64,000 bases of DNA from the NCBI RefSeq assembly GCF_019900845.1, contig NZ_CP074570.1, forward strand, positions 4,774,001 through 4,838,000. The letters run 5' to 3'. Position numbers and translations under genes: made by a program. Origin of the DNA: Paraneptunicella aestuarii. GTDB taxonomy: Bacteria; Pseudomonadota; Gammaproteobacteria; Enterobacterales; Alteromonadaceae. The notes beneath the pieces were generated by a model. That model was not told where the DNA came from. It worked only from the letters and a program-made list of their open reading frames with translations, and did no database searches. Of this stretch, positions 1 through 7,733 are shown piece by piece. Every line of letters begins with the position of its first letter. Position 1 is the stretch's first letter.

Positions 1-209
1 GAAACCCTGATACTGGTTTTCCCACAACAACATTTCGCAGTTCGTATCATCCTACGCCCCTGATTTATTTGGCAAGTATTATGCGAAGAAAACTCGCACT
101 AAAACGCTATTCGATATTCCATTTAAGCATGGTTGTTTTGCTAACGCTTGTGTCAACAAATCACGATCAAATCTAGCCGATCGTTTATCGAAACAAGGAG
201 TTAATCATT
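1..209 (+). other. Possible 3' remnant of an unidentified coding sequence
   Basis: Frame 2 is open from about base 11 to a TGA at 207-209 (66 codons). It has ordinary amino-acid composition, ending in LADRLSKQGVNH, but a stop at 8-10 interrupts it and no start is evident. It could be the frame-shifted tail of a gene lying mostly outside the window, or chance. I do not recognise the product. Nothing else is visible in these bases. Confidence 0.2.
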
Positions 210-225
210 GAGGCTGATACAAAAA

Positions 226-261
226 CGGTCATCCACATAAGCCAATTGATGTGGACGACCG
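226..261 (-). terminator. Rho-independent terminator of the DUF3830 gene
   Basis: A 13-bp stem with one mismatch (CGGTC-x-TCCACAT against ATGTGGA-x-GACCG) is followed on the minus strand by a TTTTTG run. It sits 28 bp past the stop of the minus-strand gene at 289-693. Confidence 0.75.
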
Positions 262-288
262 AATTATGGACAATACAGTTGATGTCGT

Positions 289-693
289 TTATTCGGCTAT
301 AAACTTAATGCTCTTGGCGCCTTCCCACATGGTAGACATGCCGATTTCACGCAATTTATCCAAATCGGAAGTAATGGTCGCAAAGTGATTACCTGCAAGT
401 GCTCCCGCTTTAGAGGCAAAACTCACGCTGCCATAAGCAATCAAGATTTCAGTTTCGCTTTTGCCTTTTGGATACAAAATAATTTGCCCCGGCGTAGGGT
501 GGCTGGTGGCATCTTCATAACCGACACCAAAGTCTCTGTCCCCTAACGGGATCCACATGCCTTCACCGCTCCAGCGAACATGTACAACCTGACTTTCAAA
601 GGGCATTGCCTTCTTAAACGATGCGCAAGTTTCAGGTGAATTTTGCTCTTCAAATCTTGCATCAAATTTATGCCCGTCAATTTCTATAATCAT
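289..693 (-). CDS. DUF3830 family protein, cyclophilin-like fold
   Basis: A 134-residue cytoplasmic protein. The start at 693 (MIIEIDGHKFDARF) is chosen because a GGAG motif lies 5 nt upstream; a longer reading to 750 adds a Ser/Asp-rich tail unlike the family. The pattern FE...SPETCASFKKAMPFES, then a VRWSGEGMWIPLG stretch and a late HFATI segment matches DUF3830. These small beta-barrel proteins resemble cyclophilins, but their function is unknown. The gene stands alone and is followed by a good terminator. The family assignment comes from recognising the sequence pattern; no enzymatic role can be claimed. Confidence 0.75.
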   Translation of the reverse strand: MIIEIDGHKFDARFEEQNSPETCASFKKAMPFESQVVHVRWSGEGMWIPLGDRDFGVGYEDATSHPTPGQIILYPKGKSETEILIAYGSVSFASKAGALAGNHFATITSDLDKLREIGMSTMWEGAKSIKFIAE

Positions 694-866
694 ATGTTCT
701 CCAGAGTCATTATTAGCAGTACCTGTCGAATCAGAATAATCTGAACTCAAACACCACAGACTGCATTACGGTGAAGGATTTTTTTACCATAGGCAAGAGG
801 TGCTGGCAAATTCGGAAGTCAGTTAACCAGAATTGGGGATAAGTCAGTTTTTAGCGGGCAATAAAA

Positions 867-890
867 AACGGGCTTGAGGTAAAGCCCGTT
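867..890 (-). terminator. Terminator of the 54-residue ORF
   Basis: A perfect 9-bp stem (AACGGGCTT / AAGCCCGTT) with a 6-nt loop. On the minus strand it is followed by TTTTTTATTG, the expected U-tract. It lies about 30 bp beyond the stop at 919 and supports that short ORF being a real transcript. Confidence 0.75.
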
Positions 891-918
891 CTTCAAATCA
901 TGAGTTTATGAGCAACAC

Positions 919-1083
919 TCAACGTGACTGTAACTTCTCCATAATTTCACGCGGAACATTGAACGGTAATGCAAACGGTAATTCGGCTTCAGCAACGCCC
1001 GGTAAGACGGAACTTTCAGCCAGCGCATCAAGAGGTAGTTGATCGCTTTGTTGTGAGGTGTTTGCTTGCATTACAGTCATCAT
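919..1083 (-). CDS. Small hypothetical protein (54 aa)
   Basis: A short reading frame on the minus strand, ATG at 1083 and TGA at 919-921. The product begins MMTVMQANTSQQ and ends FNVPREIMEKLQSR. It has no signal peptide or membrane segment, is acidic and Ala/Pro-rich in the middle, and may be partly disordered. A strong minus-strand terminator follows within 30 bp and the upstream region is AT-rich, which is the main reason to think it is expressed. The ribosome-binding site is weak (AGGTTTAAGA before ATG). I do not recognise a family. It could also be a short regulatory transcript. Confidence 0.45.
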   Translation of the reverse strand: MMTVMQANTSQQSDQLPLDALAESSVLPGVAEAELPFALPFNVPREIMEKLQSR

Positions 1084-1385
1084 TCTTAAACCTGAGTCTT
1101 GTTCAGTTTAGTTATCGTTATTTGCTAAAAAAACTTGATGAAAAAATAACAAAATCTGAAAAAAAATTAACAAGACTTAGCAATACATTGAAATTAAAGA
1201 GATTATTTTAGAGTACAGGCTTAACAGTTATCACACATCATTCTGTTTAAGTTATCACACCCCATACGCATTAACGCCTTCAAGTAGGCACGAAAGAGAT
1301 AAGTATCAACAATGAGCCGGAAAACCGAAGCGTGTCTTGGAAAAAGTTTCATCGAGTATTCAACTATTGCCCAAAGAGTCGAAAG
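1084..1385. other. Intergenic region, AT-rich, with a repeated 10-mer
   Basis: About 300 bases with no convincing gene. The part next to 1083 is very AT-rich and probably carries the promoter of the 54-residue ORF. GTTATCACAC occurs twice, near 1227 and 1251, a spacing of about 24 bp. That could be a pair of regulator half-sites or chance. Confidence 0.3.
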
Positions 1386-1634
1386 CTAAATATCCAACGC
1401 ACTATTGATAAATTTACATACAAAAACCGCTTTTCCAATCTCTTCAAAAGAACGCTTCATTTCTTTATTTATCAAGGCCATTACCCGATCATATTCACCC
1501 ACAATCTGAGTGCTCATGGCGTTGGTTTTCACCAATACATCCTGAGCTGCATTCAAGCGCTCAACCGTGCCTTTTATCGACGGTAAATACTCGTCAGCCA
1601 GTGGGTATAAACTCATTTCAACAGATATTTTCAT
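1386..1634 (-). CDS. YkoF-like thiamine/HMP-binding family protein
   Basis: An 82-residue single-domain protein beginning MKISVEMSLYPLADEYLPSI. The opening beta strand MSLYPL, the helix with TVERLNA, and the segment VLVKTNAMSTQIVGEYDRVM match the small ferredoxin-like MTH1187/YkoF superfamily. B. subtilis YkoF binds thiamine or hydroxymethylpyrimidine, though most single-domain members are uncharacterised. It is cytoplasmic by sequence, with no neighbour of thiamine metabolism here. The superfamily call is fairly secure; ligand binding is inference only. Confidence 0.7.
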   Translation of the reverse strand: MKISVEMSLYPLADEYLPSIKGTVERLNAAQDVLVKTNAMSTQIVGEYDRVMALINKEMKRSFEEIGKAVFVCKFINSALDI

Positions 1635-1801
1635 AGCCTACTCCATACGTTTTCTGCTTTGGTTTTGCGCATTATAAGGGCTCGGCAAGAGCCTCTGAAT
1701 AAATAATCACAGGTTTACAGAAAAAATTGCCTACATATTAGAATTTTTGCTACTTTTAGCGTCAATTTACAATAAAGATAATATTGAAAAAGGCATATCG
1801 G

Positions 1802-2068
1802 ATGTTCAATAAAAAATCGCTAACGCTGGCAGGTGTTGTTTCAGCCACCTTGTTACTGACAGGTTGCAGTAAACTCAACAAAGAAAACTACGACAAACTC
1901 AGCATGGGCATGAGCTTGAAAGAAGTCGAGCAAGTCATCGGTTCCCATGACGAATGTTCATCAACCCTGGGAACCCAAAGCTGTATTTGGGGCAACGATA
2001 AAGCCAAGTATATTAAGGTCAGTTTTGTTGCAGATGCCGCCGTCGCATTCTCCAGTGACAAACTGTAA
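1802..2068 (+). CDS. Small lipoprotein, DUF3862/SmpA-OmlA-like
   Basis: An 88-residue lipoprotein. The start at 1802 (MFNKKSLTLAGV) is preceded by AAGG at 8 nt; an upstream TTG at 1784 is less likely. A type II signal peptide ends in the lipobox LLTGC, Cys at residue 22. The mature part contains NYDKLSMGMSLKEVEQVIG, the hallmark of the SmpA/OmlA and DUF3862 fold in which MG-M...EV..ilG begins the domain, then two cysteines (DECSS, QSCIW) that may form a disulfide. It is expected to be membrane-anchored in the periplasm. Its role is unknown; relatives include BamE-type scaffold proteins. Confidence 0.75.
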   Translation: MFNKKSLTLAGVVSATLLLTGCSKLNKENYDKLSMGMSLKEVEQVIGSHDECSSTLGTQSCIWGNDKAKYIKVSFVADAAVAFSSDKL

Positions 2069-2232
2069 ACGGCCTAAATAGTCTGAACCAGACCTTATCT
2101 GGGCTTATCTGCTCAGGTAAGGTGCTTCCCGCATTCAGTGTTATACTCAAATCTTGAACCAATTGCTTCAAGATAGACTCTCCAAGCAGTAATCCAAATT
2201 AGTAAAAAACGTAAAACAACCAGCAGCGCAGT

Positions 2233-3285
2233 ATGAAACAACACGATAAACAATGGGTCGCCGACGCCATTCAAAAGATCAATGCCGATTACAATCGTTC
2301 ATCCGATACCCACCTCATCAAAGTGGATTTACCGCAATTTCCCGGATGCGATCTCTACCTGAAAGACGAATCGACTCATCCAACCGGCAGCTTAAAACAT
2401 CGCCTGGCGCGTTCCTTGTTTTTGTACGGCTTATGCAATGGACATATTGGGCAAGATACGCCGATTATTGAATCATCTTCCGGCAGTACGGCGATCTCCG
2501 AAGCCTATTTTGCTCGCCTGTTAGGGCTGAAATTTATTGCTGTTGTACCTCGCAATACAGCGAAAGAGAAGATCAGGCAGATCGAGTTTTACAATGGTGA
2601 ATGCTGCCAGGTAGAACCGAGCGAACTCTATGCCAAAGCGCATCAACTGGCAGAGGAATTGAACGGTCATTACATGGATCAGTTCACCTATGCGGAGCGC
2701 GCCACTGACTGGCGCGGCAATAACAACATTGCCGAAAGCATCTTTCAACAAATGCAAAAAGAGCGCTTTCCTATTCCACGCTGGATAGTGATGAGCGCTG
2801 GAACCGGCGGTACGTCTGCCACTATCGGTCGCTATATACGCTTGCATCCGGAATATCACTTGCTAACCGAACTAATGGTCGCCGACCCGGAGAACTCGGT
2901 GTTTTACGATTATTACCTGAATAGAGATCCCGCCATCACCAGCAATAAAGGCTCTCGAATTGAAGGCATTGGTCGCCCAAGGGTAGAACCTTCATTTCAG
3001 CCCAATGTGATTGATCACATGGTGAAAGTGCCCGATGCCGCCTCCATTGCGACCATTCGATGGCTGGAAACCGTGCTAGGTAGAAAATGCGGCGGTTCCA
3101 CAGGCACTAACGTTTATGCGGCATTACAGCTTTTAAAACAGATGCAGGAACAAGGCGAAACCGGCAGTATTGTCACCCTGATTTGCGACAGCGGTGAACG
3201 CTATTTAAACACTTATTACAACGATGACTGGGTTGTAGAACAAGGACTAGACTTAAGTGAACACCAGAATTTGCTTGCTCAATAA
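2233..3285 (+). CDS. PLP-dependent cysteine synthase/desulfhydrase-family enzyme (Cds1-like)
   Basis: A 350-residue fold-type II PLP enzyme. The Schiff-base lysine is K55 in [30 protein letters not shown] (around 80-98) resembles the substrate loop of cysteine synthases, [14 protein letters not shown] (around 188-201) is the phosphate-binding loop, and GGSTGTN and [12 protein letters not shown] close the domain. The architecture resembles CysK but the loops fit the Cds1-type L-cysteine desulfhydrase group, which degrades cysteine to pyruvate, ammonia and sulfide. It stands alone, with no sulfate-assimilation genes nearby. Whether it makes or breaks cysteine cannot be decided from sequence. 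Confidence 0.75.
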   Translation: MKQHDKQWVADAIQKINADYNRSSDTHLIKVDLPQFPGCDLYLKDESTHPTGSLKHRLARSLFLYGLCNGHIGQDTPIIESSSGSTAISEAYFARLLGLKFIAVVPRNTAKEKIRQIEFYNGECCQVEPSELYAKAHQLAEELNGHYMDQFTYAERATDWRGNNNIAESIFQQMQKERFPIPRWIVMSAGTGGTSATIGRYIRLHPEYHLLTELMVADPENSVFYDYYLNRDPAITSNKGSRIEGIGRPRVEPSFQPNVIDHMVKVPDAASIATIRWLETVLGRKCGGSTGTNVYAALQLLKQMQEQGETGSIVTLICDSGERYLNTYYNDDWVVEQGLDLSEHQNLLAQ

Positions 3286-3438
3286 TAATCCGCTGGTTAA
3301 CATTGCGCTCAGGTGTACGAAGGCGCCTGAGTTCGCAAAAGACGATTAACCATCACAGTCACTTCATTTTCATTTCTTACAATTTACAAATTTTTCATGG
3401 GTTTAACGCGAACAGATCCCAGACAATGAGAGGTTTGT

Positions 3439-3852
3439 ATGAATCCCATAATTCGCCTTAGAGCAAAGGCTCGCTGGCTATCGAAACAGCAAAATATTAA
3501 ACGCAAAGACGCCCTTAACCTGGTTGCACAAGAACAAGGCTACGCCGATTGGACGTCATGTAAAAACGCCACCGACACCTACTGGTATCCCGGCATGTCC
3601 GCTTTTTTAAACCACTGGTTTAGCACCTACAAAGAAGCGAAAGAGCACAAAGACAACCACGGCGGCTACCTGCTTACTTACAAAGGCCAATACTTCGTTG
3701 CCTCCGGCGACTACATCACCAGCTTGGGTCTCGACCCCGACGACCCGGTTTGGAATGCCATTGATTTTGATGTCTCCACATCAAATGCACTGGAGAAATT
3801 CCACGCCTATCACGGCAAACGTAGCGCAAGAAAAATCGCCTCAGCGAGCTAA
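3439..3852 (+). CDS. Hypothetical protein (137 aa)
   Basis: Start at 3439 with GAGAGG about 7 nt upstream. The N-terminal 40 residues (RAKARWLSKQQNIKRKDALNLVAQEQGYADW) resemble a helical motif seen at the start of several small uncharacterised proteins, where ALnlvA..qGy.dW forms a helix-turn-helix-like pair. The rest is soluble and aromatic-rich (TDTYWYPGMSAFLNHW). There is no signal peptide or membrane segment. It is followed after 14 bp by the DUF1330-like gene on the same strand, so the two are probably co-transcribed and end at the terminator at 4328. Function not recognised. Confidence 0.65.
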   Translation: MNPIIRLRAKARWLSKQQNIKRKDALNLVAQEQGYADWTSCKNATDTYWYPGMSAFLNHWFSTYKEAKEHKDNHGGYLLTYKGQYFVASGDYITSLGLDPDDPVWNAIDFDVSTSNALEKFHAYHGKRSARKIASAS

Positions 3853-3866
3853 CGGGAAGTCTGGCC

Positions 3867-4298
3867 ATGAACAAACACTATTTAGAACCCACTCAAGAAG
3901 CGGGAGCCGCCTTATTTAGCCGCAATATCAGCGGCGCAGTGGTCATGTTTAACCTACTGCGCTTTAACGATATCGCCGACTACTCACAATTCCCGGAACT
4001 CGCTCCAGAAACGCCAATTTCAGGCGAAGCCGCTTTTCAAAAATACATTGATTTCACCTTACCCTTTTTAAAACAAAGTGGCGGTGAACTTCTATTTTTA
4101 GGCGATGGCGGCAAATACCTGATAGGCCCACCCGATGAACAATGGGACAAGGTGATGGTGGTAAAACAAAGCTCACTTGAAAGCTTTATGGCCTTCGCAT
4201 CCAATCAGGATTATCTGGCAGGATTAGGCCACCGAACTGCGGCATTGCTTGATTCCAGGTTGTTGCCCGTAGTTGAGACTAGGAGCCGGAAGTTTTAG
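3867..4298 (+). CDS. DUF1330-like dimeric alpha/beta-barrel protein
   Basis: A 143-residue soluble protein. GAVVMFNLLRFND (around 23-35), FQKYIDFTLPFLKQSGGELLFLGDG and the closing WDKVMVVKQSSLESFMAFASNQDYLAGLGHRTAAL segment match the DUF1330/EthD-type ferredoxin-like barrel. There the conserved V.mfnL and sFeafm..p.Y motifs form the core. Members are usually dimers of unknown activity. It follows the 137-residue gene by 14 bp and precedes a strong terminator. Family fairly sure; role unknown. Confidence 0.7.
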   Translation: MNKHYLEPTQEAGAALFSRNISGAVVMFNLLRFNDIADYSQFPELAPETPISGEAAFQKYIDFTLPFLKQSGGELLFLGDGGKYLIGPPDEQWDKVMVVKQSSLESFMAFASNQDYLAGLGHRTAALLDSRLLPVVETRSRKF

Positions 4299-4327
4299 AG
4301 CGAGCTTAATGCAGGTAACTGATACGA

Positions 4328-4361
4328 AAAACCCGGTTTTAGGAAGCAACCGGGTTTATTT
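4328..4361 (+). terminator. Bidirectional terminator
   Basis: A perfect 10-bp stem (AAACCCGGTT / AACCGGGTTT) with a 9-nt loop, TTTATTTAT on the plus side and TTTTTC on the minus side. It ends the 3439-4298 unit and probably also the minus-strand toxin-antitoxin transcript that arrives from the right. Confidence 0.8.
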
Positions 4362-4386
4362 ATCCTTAAATTACAACGTGTGAAAA

Positions 4387-4680
4387 TCAGTGGGTAGTCG
4401 CGGTAATGGATACTCGAACACCGAGGGCATGGAGCATTTTAAAAACCGTGTCATAACGCGGTTTGGCTCCAGGCTTGATAGATTTGTACAAACTCTTTTC
4501 ACCATGCCCCATTTGCGCAGCAATTCTTTTTGCCCCTAATGCTTTAATGACATCACCCACAGCAACAAGAAAAAAGTCAGGATCATCTTCCTGTAACGCG
4601 GCATCAAGGTAGGCCGCAATATCATCAGGAGAATTCAAATAATTTTGAACATCCCAATGATTTAATTCTGAGAGTTTCAT
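4387..4680 (-). CDS. Antitoxin of a HigBA/RelE-type system
   Basis: A 97-residue helix-turn-helix protein. YLNSPDDIAAYLDAALQEDDPDFFLVAVGDVIKALGAKRIAAQMGHGEKSLYKSIKPGAKPRYDTVFKML is the signature of the putative addiction module antidote family (TIGR02684 type). The DNA-binding helices lie around residues 50-80. It follows the toxin gene with only 3 nt between, the toxin-first order usual for this subtype. Such antitoxins neutralise the toxin and usually repress the operon. An upstream GTPase gene on the same strand may share the transcript. Confidence 0.85.
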   Translation of the reverse strand: MKLSELNHWDVQNYLNSPDDIAAYLDAALQEDDPDFFLVAVGDVIKALGAKRIAAQMGHGEKSLYKSIKPGAKPRYDTVFKMLHALGVRVSITATTH

Positions 4681-4683
4681 TAT

Positions 4684-4980
4684 TTAATCCTCCAAATTAG
4701 CACACATTTTCTTTGCTCTAGCGATATCCCTATTCTGTGATGATTTGTCTCCACCACATAGTAGAATCACGATATCGCCATTACGTTCCGTAAAATAAAT
4801 ACGAAAGCCCGTTGCAAAGAAAAACCTGGGTTCACTCACACCGTCGCCAAGTCCTTTTATATCTCCCATGTGACCACTTTCTAAACGACGCAAACGAGCA
4901 TTGATCCTCGCTTTTATTTTCACGTCTTTGAGTTCGCTGAACCAACGATCAAAATAATGGGTAGTTAAAATCCTTTTCAT
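4684..4980 (-). CDS. RelE/ParE-superfamily toxin
   Basis: A 98-residue toxin, start at 4980 (MKRILTTHYFDRWFSEL); a longer reading to 5010 adds residues not typical of the family. KARINARLRRLESGHMGDIKGLGDGVSEPRFFFATGFRIYFTERNGDIVILLCGGDKSSQNRDIARAKKM is diagnostic of the TIGR02683 addiction-module killer family. Relatives in the RelE fold cut mRNA on the ribosome; the conserved C-terminal GGDKSSQ..DI pattern is intact, so it is probably active. The start lies 45 bp below the stop of the large GTPase gene, so operon-like transcription is likely. Confidence 0.85.
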   Translation of the reverse strand: MKRILTTHYFDRWFSELKDVKIKARINARLRRLESGHMGDIKGLGDGVSEPRFFFATGFRIYFTERNGDIVILLCGGDKSSQNRDIARAKKMCANLED

Positions 4981-5025
4981 AAGGCCAGATAGTATCCTTA
5001 TGGATACCATCTAGCAAGAATATCG

Positions 5026-7611
5026 TCAGAAAAAACTGAAAATGAACGCTTTAACTGATTCCAAGGAGGATATCGCAAGTGCCTTGGCTGATTTCGAGTC
5101 GGATACCGTAACAATTGTGCTAACAATCCCAGCAATCGCAGCCCAAATAAATAAAACGCGAGTCTTGTTGCTTTGTTCCTTAACAGGCTCAACATGATGC
5201 TTATTCACTTCCAGCTTTTTATAAACCTCTATATGTTTAAATATCTGTTCTCTTTCGTCATCTGTGAATTGGCTAAAGCCGTCAGCCAATATAGGAACTG
5301 CTTCGGGTGCTAACTCCGCGATCACTTCGTGCAATGTTTGCAGCGGAAGGGCGATATCCTTTGTTTTATCAAAACCAAAAAACTTTATATTAATTGCTTG
5401 TTTATTAAAGGAGTATTCGATCAGTGTCTTGATCTTGCCACCTTTCCAGCTAGCAAACACTCCATCAGTCCACACATCGCTAGGTAGCCTTATATCAAAC
5501 GAGTGCGTTTTAAATAGCCCAACAACGAAATGGCTGCGAAATCCCAGCGGAATAGAATCAAAGGAATACTGAATCATTAAAGGGTGTTTGTTCTCTTCCC
5601 GCATTAAAAATGCATGGTGCATATCCGGTTCATTAAACTGAGCGGCATCTGGAAAAAAGCACCTTTTTTCCATCATTACTCGAAATATATGCATTGCTTT
5701 ATGCTGTTGCAAAAACGCAATCAACTTTTCAGAATCAACATTTTTACCGATTATTTCATCACGTAACTTCGCTTTACCAACAACACCACCGTTATCCTTT
5801 AGTGATGAATGATTAATTACTCTATAGGCTTCTTTAACAGCCCAATCCGGGTCTAAACAATAATCTGAATCGCCATTTGAAACTATCTTGCCTAACCCCT
5901 CCAGCTTGGAGCTAATCCGCAGCCATTCTTCCTCATCCCCTTCAACTTCTAGTGCCTTTTTCAGCTCATGATTGGGCACAAAGTGATCGTCTGAAAACAC
6001 CTCTTTCAATTTGATAATCGCTTTATGCGCATCTTGAGAGATCGAATACTGGCTTTCAATGCAGGTGTTCACCAGCTTTCGTAAAAACTCATTAAACTTG
6101 CCCTCGTTATCGTCGGGGTCGATGCAGGAAAATGAAATAAAGGAGTCTTTGTCCAGGAGTTCTGGATACTCTCTAATCAGGCGGTTTTGGTTTTGCTCAC
6201 GAAATACTTCTTCATGGCAATTGGTGACTAATAGCACTTCGACTTTTTTACCAACCTGTTGAGGCTTGTCGATGTCATCGCTTTGCGGGAATTCTCCTGT
6301 ACGATGCTCTTGAATATGTTCTTTTGTATGCTCTCGAATTTGCGCTAACCATTCATCGGGGGCTTGTTCATGGCGGCTATCGACTACTAACACATATACA
6401 CAGTTTTCGGTGCGCATAAAGCCGCGATGCAGGTTGTGAAAGATGCTCTGCCCACCAAAATCCCACAGTAATAATTCCAGATTTTTATCTTCAATATCAG
6501 CAAGTACGCGCCCATGCTTGTCGTTCAGTTCTTCCTGATTAATTTCCTTGCAGACTATTCCCGTTGTCGCTGGTTGCGATGATGCAGTTCCGCGAGTAAG
6601 AATAAGATCTCGTAAGGAGCTTTTACCCGCGCCACCCGGCCCTACTAACATAATGCGAAATATGGGATTCGCTTTTAAATGATCATCTCCCTGAAGAAAA
6701 AGCCTTAACGACTTGGCATCACCCCACACTTCATCACTGACATCTTCTCGGCAATAACGCAGAAGGCGATTTTTCTCAATCAACTGCCCACACCAAAGTG
6801 TTTGCACATCTTGAGCGAGAAAACCTAAATCCAATTCTTCTAATTGCTGACAAAACTCCCGATGAATAGATTCGATAAAGCTTTGATCTTCGCTCTTATC
6901 TTCTTGATTTCGGCTTTCTTTATATTGGCTCTTTTCGTACTGGTTATTTTCATACCAAAGAGGCTGAGAAAAAAGAGAATCAGGGTCATGACTTAATAGA
7001 TGGTTAAAATCACGGATACTACATTTTAATATCCATGATCTTGCGGAGTAGGCGGCGTCGGCGGCGGCGTCGGCGGCGGCATCGGCAGCTCTGGCGGCAT
7101 AGGCAGCTCTGGCGGCGTCGGCAGCTTTGGCGGCTTTGGCGGCGTAGGCGGCATCGGCGGCTTTGGCCGCGTCGGCGGCGGCTCTGGCGGCGTAGGTGGC
7201 ATCGGCGGCATCGGCGGCATCGGCGGCATCGGCGGCTTTGGCGGCGTCGGCGGCTTTGGCGGCGTAGGCGGCGTAGGCGGCATGAGTGGCTTTGGCGGCG
7301 TCGGCGGCGCCGCGAAAATCAACGCTAACGCCCTGATTTTCGCGCAAAACGGTTTGCAAAAGAATATTAGCACGGACCACGGCAGCAATATGCAACACTG
7401 TACGCTTCAGCCAAATCTCACTCAGACTCAATCTTGCTGTGACAAAAGGCAAGGCTCGCAAACTGGCACGCCAAGCATAAGCAACCAGCGCTTTTCTCCT
7501 TTTATCTTTTCCTTTTTGCTGCAACAGCATCCGGATCTGCCCTTCTGACGGCAAATCATCTATTGTCAGCTCCCAGTCTTCGGGAATTGGGATAGGTTCT
7601 AGTTTCTCCAT
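5026..7611 (-). CDS. Roc-like GTPase with alanine-repeat N-region and C-terminal membrane anchor
   Basis: An 861-residue protein. Residues 101-190 are a low-complexity helix array of AADAA/AAKAA/AAYAA units, encoded by GC-rich 15-nt repeats. The GTPase domain has a P-loop GPGGAGKSS (324-332), a G3 motif DFGGQ (384-388) and VTNCHE (about 462-467) where NKxD is expected, as in Roc/Rab-like bacterial GTPases. A helical COR-like or winged region follows (about 520-660), then a C-terminal domain and one hydrophobic segment (818-836) with a short hydrophobic tail. I infer a membrane-tethered signalling GTPase. It lies 45 bp upstream of a toxin-antitoxin pair and beside an IS30 element. Proteins of this build occur in bacterial conflict systems, but no assay-level function is known to me. 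Confidence 0.7.
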   Translation of the reverse strand: MEKLEPIPIPEDWELTIDDLPSEGQIRMLLQQKGKDKRRKALVAYAWRASLRALPFVTARLSLSEIWLKRTVLHIAAVVRANILLQTVLRENQGVSVDFRGAADAAKATHAAYAAYAAKAADAAKAADAADAADAADATYAARAAADAAKAADAAYAAKAAKAADAARAAYAARAADAAADAAADAAYSARSWILKCSIRDFNHLLSHDPDSLFSQPLWYENNQYEKSQYKESRNQEDKSEDQSFIESIHREFCQQLEELDLGFLAQDVQTLWCGQLIEKNRLLRYCREDVSDEVWGDAKSLRLFLQGDDHLKANPIFRIMLVGPGGAGKSSLRDLILTRGTASSQPATTGIVCKEINQEELNDKHGRVLADIEDKNLELLLWDFGGQSIFHNLHRGFMRTENCVYVLVVDSRHEQAPDEWLAQIREHTKEHIQEHRTGEFPQSDDIDKPQQVGKKVEVLLVTNCHEEVFREQNQNRLIREYPELLDKDSFISFSCIDPDDNEGKFNEFLRKLVNTCIESQYSISQDAHKAIIKLKEVFSDDHFVPNHELKKALEVEGDEEEWLRISSKLEGLGKIVSNGDSDYCLDPDWAVKEAYRVINHSSLKDNGGVVGKAKLRDEIIGKNVDSEKLIAFLQQHKAMHIFRVMMEKRCFFPDAAQFNEPDMHHAFLMREENKHPLMIQYSFDSIPLGFRSHFVVGLFKTHSFDIRLPSDVWTDGVFASWKGGKIKTLIEYSFNKQAINIKFFGFDKTKDIALPLQTLHEVIAELAPEAVPILADGFSQFTDDEREQIFKHIEVYKKLEVNKHHVEPVKEQSNKTRVLFIWAAIAGIVSTIVTVSDSKSAKALAISSLESVKAFIFSFF
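7048..7311. repeat. GC-rich tandem repeat encoding the alanine array
   Basis: About 260 bp of short imperfect tandem units built from GGCGGC with GTC, ATC, TTT or GTA spacers, read on the minus strand as AAD/AAK/AAY. It is strikingly GC-rich against its AT-rich surroundings. Unit number is likely to vary between strains. Confidence 0.8.
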
Positions 7612-7615
7612 GGAC

Positions 7616-7645
7616 TTTTTCTTTTGTTCTTTTGTTCTTTTGTTA
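7616..7645. repeat. Octanucleotide repeat in the GTPase leader
   Basis: TTTTGTTC is repeated about three times in tandem immediately upstream of the minus-strand ATG at 7611, replacing the normal ribosome-binding region (minus strand: AAAGAACA units, then AAAAAGTCC before ATG). Slippage would change leader length or spacing, not the frame. Confidence 0.65.
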
Positions 7646-7733
7646 ATTGGCTAATGTTAGCTAGCTGCTTTTAACGAGTGCTCAAGTAAATAAGCGAGTA
7701 AGTATGAACCCCATCATGGCGCAAAACACGCTA

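Noticed and set aside
7026..7388. Pro-rich and Arg-rich frames opposite or overlapping the GTPase alanine array
   Set aside because: Pure by-products of the GGCGGC repeat in other frames; the GTPase frame is continuous through it.
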